Positions 26,895-35,897 of a stretch of 64,000 bases of DNA are shown one piece after another. The notes beneath the pieces were generated by a model. That model did no database searches. It worked only from the letters and a program-made list of their open reading frames with translations, and was not told where the DNA came from. This DNA comes from Maribacter sp. BPC-D8. Lineage in GTDB: Bacteria; Bacteroidota; Bacteroidia; Flavobacteriales; Flavobacteriaceae. Location of the stretch: the NCBI RefSeq assembly GCF_035207705.1, contig NZ_CP128187.1:1550001-1614000 (forward strand), written 5' to 3'. Within the stretch, counting starts at the first letter, position 1. The number at the start of each line of letters is the position of its first letter. The position numbers were made by a program, and so were the translations under genes.

Positions 26895-28451
26895 ATGAAC
26901 GATTTTTTTAATACTATTCCAAGTCCACCATGGTGGACTTGGATTTTTTTGTTTCTTTTCATAGTTGCCATCTGGGATATTTTTATTCAGAAACGGCACA
27001 CGATAAAACATAACTTTCCTGTTGTAGGGCACTTGCGTTATTGGCTAGAAAGTATTGGTCCAGAAATGCGTCAATATTTTGTTGCTAATAACAGAGAAGA
27101 GCTTCCTTTTAACAGAATTGAAAGAGGATGGATCTATGCATCTGCAAAAAAAGAGAACAACTACGAAGGGTTTGGTTCTGATCGAGATCTATATGCACAC
27201 CAGCATATATTCATCAAAAACAGAATGATGGCGTATGAAGTACCTGCTGGTCACCCAAATGCTGCAGAGCCTAACTTTATACCTTGTGCAAAGGTTATGG
27301 GTCAGCACAATAATCGTAGAAAACCATATAGACCAGGTAGTGTTGTAAATGTATCTGCCATGAGTTTTGGTTCATTGTCAGCCGCAGCTGTAGAAGCCAT
27401 GAACAAAGGAGTTAAAAAAGCAGGAGCATATCATAATACTGGTGAAGGCGGACTCTCACCTTACCATAAACATGGTGGAGATATTGTATTTCACTTTGGT
27501 ACCGGTTATTTCGGTGTAAGAACTGAAGATGGCAATTTCTCTATGGAGAAAATGAAAAAATTGGTTGAGGACAATCCTTGTATAAAAGCAATTGAAATAA
27601 AACTATCTCAAGGTGCAAAACCAGGAAAGGGCGGAGTCTTACCGGGAGCAAAAATCACTCCTGAACTTGCCGAAATTAGAGGTGTTGAAGTTGGTAAAGA
27701 TGTATTGTCACCAGCGACACACAAAGCATTTTCTAATGTAAAGGAATTAATGGCACTTATAGAAGATATTGCCAATGAAACAGGTTTACCTGTAGGGATT
27801 AAAGGTGCAATAGGAAAATTAGATCAGTGGGAAGAATTGGCTGATTTAATGATAGAGACTGGTAAAGGGCCTGATTTCATTACCGTAGATGGTGGTGAAG
27901 GTGGTACCGGTGCCGCTCCCCCATCATTTGCCGATCACGTATCATTACCATGGGTATACGGCTTCTCTAGTTTATATAGAGTTTTCTTAAACAGACATCT
28001 TACCGAACGTATTGTATTTATAGGTTCAGGTAAATTAGGTTTCCCGGCAAAAGCCGCCATGGCATTTGCAATGGGTGTAGATTGTATAAATGTTGCTCGC
28101 GAAGCAATGATGAGTATTGGTTGTATTCAAGCACAGGTTTGCCATACCAATACCTGCCCAACAGGTATAGCGACGCAAAGTAAATGGTTACAAAAAGGTA
28201 TTAATGTGCCTTTAAAATCAGACCGATTAGCGCAATATTTTAATACGTTTAGAAAAGAATTTTTAGAAATCACACATGCTGCAGGCTATGAACACCCTAG
28301 CCAATTTACGATGGACGATGTGCAAGTAAATGTAGATGACAACGACCTAAATAAAAGTTTAGCCTCTACTTACGGCTATAATAAAGCAAAAGTACCGTTT
28401 GCAGGAGTTCAACAATTAAAAGACTGTTCGTACCTTGGCGGCAAAATTTAG
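26895..28451 (+). CDS. FMN-binding glutamate-synthase-like protein
   Basis: 518 residues from ATG 26895; the TTG one codon earlier is less likely. One N-terminal membrane helix (about 13-32) is followed by the conserved FPVVGHLRYWLE and a TIM-barrel glutamate synthase central domain: AMSFGSLS, GEGGLSPYH, KLSQGAKPGKGG, TVDGGEGGTGAAP and the iron-sulphur-type CINVAREAM...CPTGIAT region. It lacks the glutaminase half, so it is not a complete glutamate synthase. The donor and product are unknown. A 24-bp perfect palindrome followed by seven T lies inside codons 9-19. Confidence 0.88.
   Translation: MNDFFNTIPSPPWWTWIFLFLFIVAIWDIFIQKRHTIKHNFPVVGHLRYWLESIGPEMRQYFVANNREELPFNRIERGWIYASAKKENNYEGFGSDRDLYAHQHIFIKNRMMAYEVPAGHPNAAEPNFIPCAKVMGQHNNRRKPYRPGSVVNVSAMSFGSLSAAAVEAMNKGVKKAGAYHNTGEGGLSPYHKHGGDIVFHFGTGYFGVRTEDGNFSMEKMKKLVEDNPCIKAIEIKLSQGAKPGKGGVLPGAKITPELAEIRGVEVGKDVLSPATHKAFSNVKELMALIEDIANETGLPVGIKGAIGKLDQWEELADLMIETGKGPDFITVDGGEGGTGAAPPSFADHVSLPWVYGFSSLYRVFLNRHLTERIVFIGSGKLGFPAKAAMAFAMGVDCINVAREAMMSIGCIQAQVCHTNTCPTGIATQSKWLQKGINVPLKSDRLAQYFNTFRKEFLEITHAAGYEHPSQFTMDDVQVNVDDNDLNKSLASTYGYNKAKVPFAGVQQLKDCSYLGGKI
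26919..26950 (+). terminator. Terminator-like palindrome inside the start of the FMN protein gene
   Basis: The 24-bp perfect palindrome centred on CCATGG (CCAAGTCCACCA and its complement) is followed by A and seven T. It lies 29 bases after the M20 stop and 24 after the next ATG. It may end M20 transcripts when the downstream frame is not being translated. Confidence 0.6.
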
Positions 28452-28476
28452 ATTAACCTATTTAATTCAATTTTAT

Positions 28477-29247
28477 ATGACACGATTTTTTTTATGTTCA
28501 GCTATTTTCCTAGTTGGTTTAACTTCATTACAAGCTCAGAAAAAAAGTGAGTTGATAGAACAGAATCAAGAATTAAAATATAAACTAGATTCTATATCAC
28601 GAATGGTGAGTACTTCTCAAAGAAATGAGAAGTTAGCCGATCAACGCTCAAATGAGTATCAATCTCAGGTAACAGAGTTGCAAGATGCGAATGCGACATT
28701 AATGAAGAACTTAAATAGTTTTGCAGCCTTATCTAGTCAAAATTCAGACAACATTAATAAAACGATGGCTGCTTTAGAGCGAAAAGAAAAGCAACTTAAA
28801 GGTGTAACTGATGTTGTTGCTAGTAATGATTCTACTGCTGTTGTAATATTGACCAATGCGAAGCAAGTTTTAGGAGAAAATGCAACAGTTGGCGTTGCCG
28901 ATGGATCCGTAATTATTTCTGAAAAACTAGACTATTTCTTTACTGACGGTGTTGGCGTTAATCCGTCCACCGAATCTATTGGGTGGATAGAAAATGTGGC
29001 GAAGGTTGCAAACGCAAATCCTAGTAGTGTAATTACCATTGCTAGTTTAAATATCACTGGTGAAATGAATATTGCCATACAACAAGCGACGGCAATTGCT
29101 AGTATTTTAATAAAAGATTTTGGTGTAAATGGCGAACGAATTAAAGCTGTTGCTCAAGATGGTGGCTTACGAGAATCACTACAAATAAAGTTTCAACCAG
29201 ATTATAAAGCATTTTATGATATGGCGAAGGGAGACGCTAAAAATTAG
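28477..29247 (+). CDS. Degenerate OmpA-like periplasmic protein
   Basis: 256 residues from ATG 28477, which begins a clean signal peptide (FFLCSAIFLVGLTSLQAQ); the longer frame from 28435 would bury it. A coiled coil (about 22-100) is followed by an OmpA-like fold with the order seen in the lipoprotein at 20543: the LTNAKQVLGENATV segment, ISEKLDYFF, then WIENVAKVAN. The peptidoglycan-binding GHTD loop and the Arg-bearing helix are replaced (ASLNITG and AIQQATAIAS), and there is no lipobox. It probably no longer binds the cell wall. It follows the FMN gene by 25 bases. Confidence 0.72.
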   Translation: MTRFFLCSAIFLVGLTSLQAQKKSELIEQNQELKYKLDSISRMVSTSQRNEKLADQRSNEYQSQVTELQDANATLMKNLNSFAALSSQNSDNINKTMAALERKEKQLKGVTDVVASNDSTAVVILTNAKQVLGENATVGVADGSVIISEKLDYFFTDGVGVNPSTESIGWIENVAKVANANPSSVITIASLNITGEMNIAIQQATAIASILIKDFGVNGERIKAVAQDGGLRESLQIKFQPDYKAFYDMAKGDAKN

Positions 29248-29330
29248 ATTACTTGTATTTCATCGATGAAACACTATACTAATTGAGAAATTTGGACGTT
29301 CTTATTTCGTAATTAATAACTAATTAAAAA

Positions 29331-29849
29331 ATGAACTCCGACCAAATTTTTCAACTTTTCGCTTATTTAATACCTTCAGTTGTTACTGGTGCCATAGCTT
29401 TCTATTTCTTTAGAATGCACACCAATAATGAAGAAGGAAGAAGACGTTTTCTTTTACATAAAGATTCTCAAAAAGATACGCTGCCTGTGCGCTTACAAGC
29501 CTACGAAAGAATGGCGTTATTTTTAGAACGTATTGCAATACCTAGCTTGGTTGTGCGTGTAGCACCACAAGGTGATGATAAAAATGCATACGAGAATTTA
29601 TTAGTCAAAAGCATAGAAACTGAATTTGACCATAACCTTTCGCAGCAAATTTATATGACCGATGAATGTTGGAATATTATTAAAGCAGCAAAAAGTGCAA
29701 CAATTCAAATGATCAGAAAAGCAGCCATGAGCAACACAGAAACTGCAGATAAATTGAGAGAAGATATTTTAAATGAAACTATGGACAAAACTTCTCCATC
29801 GGCTACTGCCTTAACTTTTGTAAAAAGAGAAATTGGCGATTTATGGTAG
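29331..29849 (+). CDS. Conserved flavobacterial membrane-anchored protein of unknown function
   Basis: 172 residues. One hydrophobic helix (about 7-26) is followed by a positively charged segment (RRRFLLHKDSQKD) and a long helical soluble domain containing LPVRLQAYERMALFLERI, suggesting a cytoplasmic coiled-coil body. I recall similar proteins across Flavobacteriaceae but know no function. It starts 83 bases after the degenerate OmpA gene and ends at a strong terminator. Confidence 0.7.
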   Translation: MNSDQIFQLFAYLIPSVVTGAIAFYFFRMHTNNEEGRRRFLLHKDSQKDTLPVRLQAYERMALFLERIAIPSLVVRVAPQGDDKNAYENLLVKSIETEFDHNLSQQIYMTDECWNIIKAAKSATIQMIRKAAMSNTETADKLREDILNETMDKTSPSATALTFVKREIGDLW

Positions 29850-29871
29850 AAATTAAAATTATACTGAAATA

Positions 29872-29903
29872 AAAAAATGCTTTCCATCTGGAAAGCATTT
29901 TTT
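29872..29903. terminator. Bidirectional rho-independent terminator
   Basis: A 14-bp stem (AAAAAATGCTTTCC and its complement) around loop ATCT. T-runs occur on both strands, so it serves the plus-strand gene before it and the patatin gene coming the other way. Confidence 0.9.
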
Positions 29904-29942
29904 GTTTATAGCTATACGTTAAAGCCTATTTGTCAAAGAACA

Positions 29943-30857
29943 CTATTCATGCTCATTAGGTTCAATTGGGTTTGTTTCTTCATTCTTATTTTTAGCATAT
30001 AGATAACCCCTCTTCCACCATAAGGTCATTTTTGCTTTATCAAATATTAAAGAGTTGGTCGTTAATATGGTAGGTGTATAAAATAAGTTGATAATCGCAT
30101 TCTTCTGATTGGCAACCAATTTACCTATTCTAATATTTTGGTTTTCAATTCTATCTAAAATAAAACTCAGCATATTCGTAATCAACTCAAACGGATTACG
30201 AGATGCCACCCTATTCATATAATTGACTTCGGTATGTAAAACAACAACATCTACCTCAGTTGCACCTCTTTTAATAGCTTCTTCTATAGGCACAATACTA
30301 CCTAAACCACCATCGGCATACTCGCAAAAGTTTTTACGAACCAGGCTCATGAAAGGCGTGTAGTTAGCTGAAATCCAAATCCAATCGCAATAATCTTCAT
30401 AGGTACAATCTTTAATAGATTTATACTCCACTTGATTCAATGATAAATTAGAAACGGTTATGATAACGTCTGAATCTCCACTTTTTAAAGTTTCAAACTC
30501 CTCAATGGTTAGACTGTTCTCTATAAGTTTACGCAAATTTTCACTTTCACCAAAGGTTTTTTTACCGCTCATTAAGTTTCTAAGAACGTTCCAATGATTA
30601 ATTGAAATCTCTTCGTTACCACGAATATTCTTCACCAAAAAAGGACAATTATTAAATATACTCTTCTGATTTACATTAGAATATATTTCTTTGATTTTAT
30701 CTAATTTACCAAGTGCTAAATGAGAAATTAGAAGACTTCCGGTAGAAGTACCCACAAAAATATCATACTTTCTTCCTTCTTCTTGTATAAGGTATTGGGC
30801 AACACCACCTGCAAAGGCTCCTTTACTACCACCACCAGAAATAACCAATGCTTTCAT
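29943..30857 (-). CDS. Patatin-like phospholipase
   Basis: 304 residues, cytoplasmic. The oxyanion loop GGGSKGAFAGG (8-18), nucleophile Ser38 in GTSTGS and the Asp of the DGG motif (about 183-185, in EYADGGLG) give the patatin Ser-Asp dyad. Such enzymes release fatty acids from phospholipids or acyl groups from lipids. It lies two bases after the aminopeptidase stop, so both come from one transcript, though their roles need not be related. Substrate unknown. Confidence 0.9.
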   Translation of the reverse strand: MKALVISGGGSKGAFAGGVAQYLIQEEGRKYDIFVGTSTGSLLISHLALGKLDKIKEIYSNVNQKSIFNNCPFLVKNIRGNEEISINHWNVLRNLMSGKKTFGESENLRKLIENSLTIEEFETLKSGDSDVIITVSNLSLNQVEYKSIKDCTYEDYCDWIWISANYTPFMSLVRKNFCEYADGGLGSIVPIEEAIKRGATEVDVVVLHTEVNYMNRVASRNPFELITNMLSFILDRIENQNIRIGKLVANQKNAIINLFYTPTILTTNSLIFDKAKMTLWWKRGYLYAKNKNEETNPIEPNEHE

Positions 30858-30859
30858 TA

Positions 30860-32929
30860 TTACTTTAATTTCGTTTTAAGATAACGCAAATCTGATGAAT
30901 TTAGTTGAATTGCTACCTTTTCAATTTCTTTTTTCTGTTCTTCATCAATCCATAATGCATCAAATAACTGTCTCGCATAGTTTCTAAACTGCCAAGAATG
31001 ATGATTGGTTGCCTTTATTAAATTAATATAGGCATCATCATTTAAAGCTTCAATTTCAAATAAATACTGAAACGCTGTTTGTCGAACTTCTGGATTATAA
31101 ATAGCGCTCGTGTAACCAACAAGCTCTCGATGATAATAAACACTTTCTGTAGGATTATAATCGGGTGTAAACAATGCCAATGTTAGCCATAACAGTCGCA
31201 CATTCTTATTTGGCAACCCAATAATATCTTTCGTCTTTTCTAAGAAAACACTTCTATCATAATCAAAACTAGACCATAAATTATAAAGCATTAATTCATT
31301 GGTAATATAACTATCATCCAATAATAACGGCTCTGCATACTCTTTTAAACCCTCAGGAATTACACCCATTTTCTGAGCAGTAAATTGCCGTATTCTAATA
31401 TCTTCACTAGCAATTAAAGGCAAAAGTTCTAATTCAGGAAAATCACCTTTTTGTTGAAGCAATTCTAACTTCAATTCCGTAGCTAATTCTGAATCCTTTA
31501 AAATTTCAGGGGAATTAAAACTATTCTCATCATCATGTTTTAAAACATAATACATTCTTAATGATGCACTATTATTCATTAAATAATCTTTCGCAGCATC
31601 CATCGGGAATACGTCTCCGTCTAACCAAATAGTTTTAAAATCACTTAAATCATAATTGCTAGTTTCCTCCATTTCAGCAATAAATTCTGCAACAGTCACA
31701 TTTTGGAACTGATATTTATTCAAGTAATTTCGAATTCCGGTTTTAAAATTATCTTCTCCTATTTTATCTTTTAAGATAGCTAAAGCCCATGCTCCTTTTT
31801 CATAGAAAGTAAGACTACTAGCTTTCGGATTCAATAAGCCCTCCCCTTCTCCTTTTTCCGAAATACTATTTAGAGTTTTAGCAGTTTCATAAAACTTCCA
31901 GAAAAAATGATCATCACCAAAAATTTCTTTCTCAGCCAAATAAGCATAGTATGTAGCAAAACCCTCATGTAACCAATGGTGTTCGCTATTCTTTTCGGTA
32001 ACCAAATTACCAAACCATTGATGCGCTAGCTCATGAGCATTAATGTTTACGTAATTTCTATCAATAAACGAAGTGGAATCAATGACATAAGCATCAGAGA
32101 AAAAAGTAGCACTCGTATTTTCCATACCTGCATATAAAAAATCATGTACTGGCACTTGTTTATAATTCTGCCAAGGATACGTTACATCAATCTCATTTTC
32201 TAAAAAATCAAATATCTTTTTAGTATACCTGTAAGTAGGTTCCACTTTTAGACTATCGTTTGGGTAATAATAGTTTTCAATCTTTACTCCGCTTTTAGCT
32301 TTTAAAACCTGTTTATCGTAATCGCCTATAGCAAATGCCAGTAAATAGCTACTCATAGGCTTTTCCATATTAAACATCCAAATAGGGTCTTCCCCTATGT
32401 CGTTAGGTTGCATAATTAAATTACCATTCGCAATAACTTGATATTTACGATCAGCTTCAATAGTCATATCAAATTCAATCTTCTCTTCCATATCATCAAA
32501 ACTGGGAAGCCAATGACTCGTATATTTACCCTGACCTTGCGTCCAAATTTGCTCATTACCTTCTAGCTCATCATCCCAACCAATAAAATAAACAGTTTGT
32601 TTTGGCTTGGTTATATATTGAAGAATCAGCTTATGAGAATCTCCCTTTTTAAACTTATGTTTAATGGAAATTATTTTTTCTGTGGTTGTATAATCTACCT
32701 TCTCCCCATCTAGTTCTACTTTTAAAAAATCTATGTTCTTAGCATCAAGAAACACAGAATCAACATTCTGCAATACATCAAAGCGATACAACACACCACC
32801 TTTTATTTCTTTCTCTTTGGGTACGGGACTTAAATAAACATTAGCCTTAGTAAAGTCTACCTTATCTTGATGTTGACCAAAAGTGAATATGGATAGGAGT
32901 ATAATAAAGGCGAAAACTAATTTCTTCAT
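30860..32929 (-). CDS. Exported M1 family aminopeptidase
   Basis: 689 residues. A signal peptide (LVFAFIILLSIFTFG) sends it to the periplasm. The exopeptidase motif AGMEN (268-272) and the zinc site HELAH (His299, Glu300, His303) with Glu322 in HEGFATYY are all intact. It removes N-terminal residues from peptides. The C-terminal region (about 450-689) is helical. It is the live counterpart of the dead M1-like protein at 11918. It heads the patatin transcript. Confidence 0.92.
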   Translation of the reverse strand: MKKLVFAFIILLSIFTFGQHQDKVDFTKANVYLSPVPKEKEIKGGVLYRFDVLQNVDSVFLDAKNIDFLKVELDGEKVDYTTTEKIISIKHKFKKGDSHKLILQYITKPKQTVYFIGWDDELEGNEQIWTQGQGKYTSHWLPSFDDMEEKIEFDMTIEADRKYQVIANGNLIMQPNDIGEDPIWMFNMEKPMSSYLLAFAIGDYDKQVLKAKSGVKIENYYYPNDSLKVEPTYRYTKKIFDFLENEIDVTYPWQNYKQVPVHDFLYAGMENTSATFFSDAYVIDSTSFIDRNYVNINAHELAHQWFGNLVTEKNSEHHWLHEGFATYYAYLAEKEIFGDDHFFWKFYETAKTLNSISEKGEGEGLLNPKASSLTFYEKGAWALAILKDKIGEDNFKTGIRNYLNKYQFQNVTVAEFIAEMEETSNYDLSDFKTIWLDGDVFPMDAAKDYLMNNSASLRMYYVLKHDDENSFNSPEILKDSELATELKLELLQQKGDFPELELLPLIASEDIRIRQFTAQKMGVIPEGLKEYAEPLLLDDSYITNELMLYNLWSSFDYDRSVFLEKTKDIIGLPNKNVRLLWLTLALFTPDYNPTESVYYHRELVGYTSAIYNPEVRQTAFQYLFEIEALNDDAYINLIKATNHHSWQFRNYARQLFDALWIDEEQKKEIEKVAIQLNSSDLRYLKTKLK

Positions 32930-32954
32930 GCAGCTTAATAAACAAATAACATTC

Positions 32955-32962
32955 CAAATTTA
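32955..32962 (-). promoter_or_regulatory. -7 box TAAATTTG of the M1 aminopeptidase
   Basis: On the minus strand an exact TAnnTTTG match 25 bases before the ATG at 32929. Confidence 0.5.
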
Positions 32963-33114
32963 ATGTTTTGGGGAGCACTTCCCTAACCTTTATCAAAATT
33001 GAATGCAATGCTAAACAACACATATTTTGCCAGTTACCATTAGAAAGTTATTTACAAAAGTAGTATTGATATTTCCCCTTTGGGGATTAAGGGGCTTATC
33101 GCTATTTTAGTGCC

Positions 33115-35220
33115 ATGAACGCAAACTTCTTGCAAACTCCTGTTGTATATCTTAAAGGTGTTGGTCCAAATAGGGCTGAAACCTTAAAGTCCGAATTGGG
33201 GATAGAAACCTGTCAAGATTTGCTGAATCTTTTCCCCAATCGATATATCGATAAAACCCAATATTATAAAATAAGTCAGCTACAACGTAGCAGTGCCGAT
33301 GTTCAAATAATTGGTAAAGTAGTTCACTTAAAAACAGTTGAACAAAAGAAGGGTTCGCGTTTAGTAGCCCGTTTTAAAGATGATACCGGTGAAATAGAAT
33401 TGGTTTGGTTTAGGGGACAAAAATGGTTGCGAGAAAATCTTAAACTGAACATACCTTATGTAATCTTCGGAAAATGTAATTGGTATAATGGCACATTTTC
33501 AATGCCACACCCAGAAATGGAACCCTTGTCTGCACATGAACAAGGCACAAAAGTGTATATGCAACCCGTATACCCATCTACCGAAAAACTAAGTAATAAA
33601 GGCGTAACAAATAAGGTAATCAGTAAAATGTTGCAACAGCTTTTTATTGAGATGAACGGTAAATTTTCTGAAAGCCTCTCGGATAAATTACTGCATGACT
33701 TAAAGTTACTACCAAAACCGGAAGCATTATTCAATATACATTTCCCTAAAAGTCAAGAGTTATTGGCGAAAGCACAATTCCGCTTAAAGTTTGAAGAGTT
33801 ATTCTATATTCAACTTCAGCTGATAGGTAAAAATGTATCTCGAAAGAAAAAAATTAAAGGCTTTCCTTTCAATGAAGTGGGTGACTATTTTAAAGATTTT
33901 TACTCTAATAAATTACCTTTTGAGCTTACCGGAGCACAGAAGCGAGTAATTAAAGAAATTCGTGCAGACCTTGGTAGCAATGCTCAAATGAACCGTTTAC
34001 TGCAGGGTGATGTAGGATCGGGTAAAACCATTGTTGCCGTAATGACGATGCTTTTGGCTATTGATAACGGATTTCAAGCTTGCTTAATGGCTCCCACAGA
34101 AATTCTTGCCAATCAGCATTATCAAGGCATTTCTGAATTGTTAGAAGGAACGGAGATTACTTGTGCATTATTAACAGGTTCCATCAAAAAATCGGCACGA
34201 AAACCTATTCATGAACAATTAGAAAACGGAGAACTAAACATCTTAATTGGTACTCATGCCCTTTTAGAAGATAAAGTAAAATACAAGAACTTAGGCATCG
34301 CTATTATTGATGAGCAGCATCGTTTTGGTGTAGCCCAACGATCTAAATTGTGGCATAAAAATGAGTTTCCGCCGCACATACTGGTAATGACGGCAACACC
34401 AATACCTAGAACATTGGCCATGAGTTTGTATGGTGATTTAGACATCTCTGTCATAGATGAATTACCACCTGGGCGTAAACCTATAAAAACTGTACACCGC
34501 TATGACGCCAATAGATTAAAGGTATTTGCATTTATACGAGACGAGATTGAAAAAGGTAGACAGATATATGTTGTCTACCCCTTAATTCAAGAATCTGAAG
34601 CCATGGACTATAAAGATCTAATGGATGGCTATGAGAGTATTGCGCGTGACTTTCCACAGCCAAAATATCAAATTTCTATTGTTCACGGGCAAATGAAACC
34701 GGCAGACAAAGAGTATGAAATGAACCGATTTGTGCGAGGAGAAACACAAATAATGGTTGCTACCACCGTTATTGAAGTTGGCGTTAACGTACCAAATGCA
34801 TCTGTAATGATTATTGAAAGTGCCGAACGTTTCGGTCTTTCGCAATTGCATCAATTACGTGGTCGTGTTGGGCGCGGTGCTGATCAGAGTTTTTGTATTC
34901 TAATGACAAGCCATAAACTATCTGCAGAAGCTAAAACAAGACTAGAAACCATGGTCGCTACCAATGACGGATTCGAAATTGCAGAAGTAGATCTAAAACT
35001 ACGCGGACCAGGAGATATTATGGGTACACAACAAAGCGGATTATTAAATCTAAAAATAGCCGATATTGTTAAGGATAATGACATTCTAAAATCTGCTAGA
35101 TACTACGCATTACAATTACTAAAAGAAGACCCATCTTTAAGTAAACCAGAGAATCTAATTATTAGACATATGTATGCCCAGTTGGTGAAACATAAGAATA
35201 TATGGACGTATATTAGTTAA
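33115..35220 (+). CDS. recG: ATP-dependent DNA helicase RecG
   Basis: 701 residues, full length. The wedge/OB domain (about 60-150) is followed by helicase motifs: LLQGDVGSGKT (about 297-307), DEQHRFG, MTATPIPRT, the VVEVGV-type motif (ATTVIEVGVNVPNA) and QLRGRVGRG. The C-terminal TRG region reads LRGPGDIMGTQQSG. It reverses stalled replication forks and processes branched DNA. It is monocistronic, starting 186 bases from the divergent aminopeptidase, and converges on the DUF3592 gene. Confidence 0.96.
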   Translation: MNANFLQTPVVYLKGVGPNRAETLKSELGIETCQDLLNLFPNRYIDKTQYYKISQLQRSSADVQIIGKVVHLKTVEQKKGSRLVARFKDDTGEIELVWFRGQKWLRENLKLNIPYVIFGKCNWYNGTFSMPHPEMEPLSAHEQGTKVYMQPVYPSTEKLSNKGVTNKVISKMLQQLFIEMNGKFSESLSDKLLHDLKLLPKPEALFNIHFPKSQELLAKAQFRLKFEELFYIQLQLIGKNVSRKKKIKGFPFNEVGDYFKDFYSNKLPFELTGAQKRVIKEIRADLGSNAQMNRLLQGDVGSGKTIVAVMTMLLAIDNGFQACLMAPTEILANQHYQGISELLEGTEITCALLTGSIKKSARKPIHEQLENGELNILIGTHALLEDKVKYKNLGIAIIDEQHRFGVAQRSKLWHKNEFPPHILVMTATPIPRTLAMSLYGDLDISVIDELPPGRKPIKTVHRYDANRLKVFAFIRDEIEKGRQIYVVYPLIQESEAMDYKDLMDGYESIARDFPQPKYQISIVHGQMKPADKEYEMNRFVRGETQIMVATTVIEVGVNVPNASVMIIESAERFGLSQLHQLRGRVGRGADQSFCILMTSHKLSAEAKTRLETMVATNDGFEIAEVDLKLRGPGDIMGTQQSGLLNLKIADIVKDNDILKSARYYALQLLKEDPSLSKPENLIIRHMYAQLVKHKNIWTYIS

Positions 35221-35286
35221 TAAAGATTACTAAATCAAAACCGATATTTAGCTTCTAAAAGGCTAAAAAAGAGACATTAATTTAGA

Positions 35287-35724
35287 CTAATTTTTAATTC
35301 GTGTCTGAAGTTCATAAATTGAAACAACGAACAATATAAAAGCTATCGTGACAAGTAATGAACTAAATTTCCATAGATACTGATTAGCTATATAAACATT
35401 TTTGGGCTCATCAATATCATATTTTAAAAGTACACTTTCTCCTATTTCATAAGGTTTAAAATCTTGATAATTACCCTTGTTTAAGGTAAACTCAAAATCA
35501 TCTTTTGTAACAAATGAAAATGAAGGTGAGTATACTAGCTGTTTACTACCAAAAATTGCTTGTGAACTTTTTGTTTTTGAAAGATATTCAGTAATTACAC
35601 CTTCTGTCTGAATTCCAGACTTTTCAATTTTCAACTTTTGATAAAGTTGCGACCCGCCAAATATTAATAAAATCACGCTACTAACTAGCATGATGTAAAC
35701 GAAAAAAATATGATGGTTTTTCAT
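35287..35724 (-). CDS. DUF3592-like membrane protein
   Basis: 145 residues with one hydrophobic helix at each end (about 7-27 and 117-138) and a beta-rich loop between them carrying GVITEYLSKTKSS, YSPSFSFVTKDD and the IGESVLLKYDIDEPKNVYI segment. This is the layout of DUF3592 proteins, whose function is unknown. It stands alone between recG and the leu operon. Confidence 0.7.
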   Translation of the reverse strand: MKNHHIFFVYIMLVSSVILLIFGGSQLYQKLKIEKSGIQTEGVITEYLSKTKSSQAIFGSKQLVYSPSFSFVTKDDFEFTLNKGNYQDFKPYEIGESVLLKYDIDEPKNVYIANQYLWKFSSLLVTIAFILFVVSIYELQTRIKN

Positions 35725-35867
35725 TATAACTATGTATGATTTGAATTATGAAATTCACTTTGTTCAAAACGAAAAAAAATGCTGAATATTTTAAAACTAC
35801 CAGATAAATACATTTTGAACATCGTATTTTTCAAGTGTGTTAATTTCTGAGAAACCCTTGTTTTTAA

Positions 35868-35875
35868 TAGATTTG
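35868..35875 (+). promoter_or_regulatory. -7 box TAGATTTG of the leu operon
   Basis: An exact TAnnTTTG match 22 bases before leuC. The leader is too short for a classic leader-peptide attenuator. Confidence 0.6.
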
Positions 35876-35897
35876 TTGTACTTACATTAGAAAGAAT

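Noticed and set aside
26744..27032. Minus-strand frames across the 24-bp palindrome
   Set aside because: They repeat the palindrome-encoded Pro-Pro-Trp-Trp-Thr-Trp because the DNA is self-complementary there; the plus-strand genes explain the region.
29258..29271. TTTCATCGATGAAA palindrome as regulatory site
   Set aside because: It lies 60 bases before a gene without a clear promoter box and could be chance in AT-rich sequence.
35245..35275. Possible terminator after recG
   Set aside because: The stem is only about six base pairs and no T-run follows on either strand.
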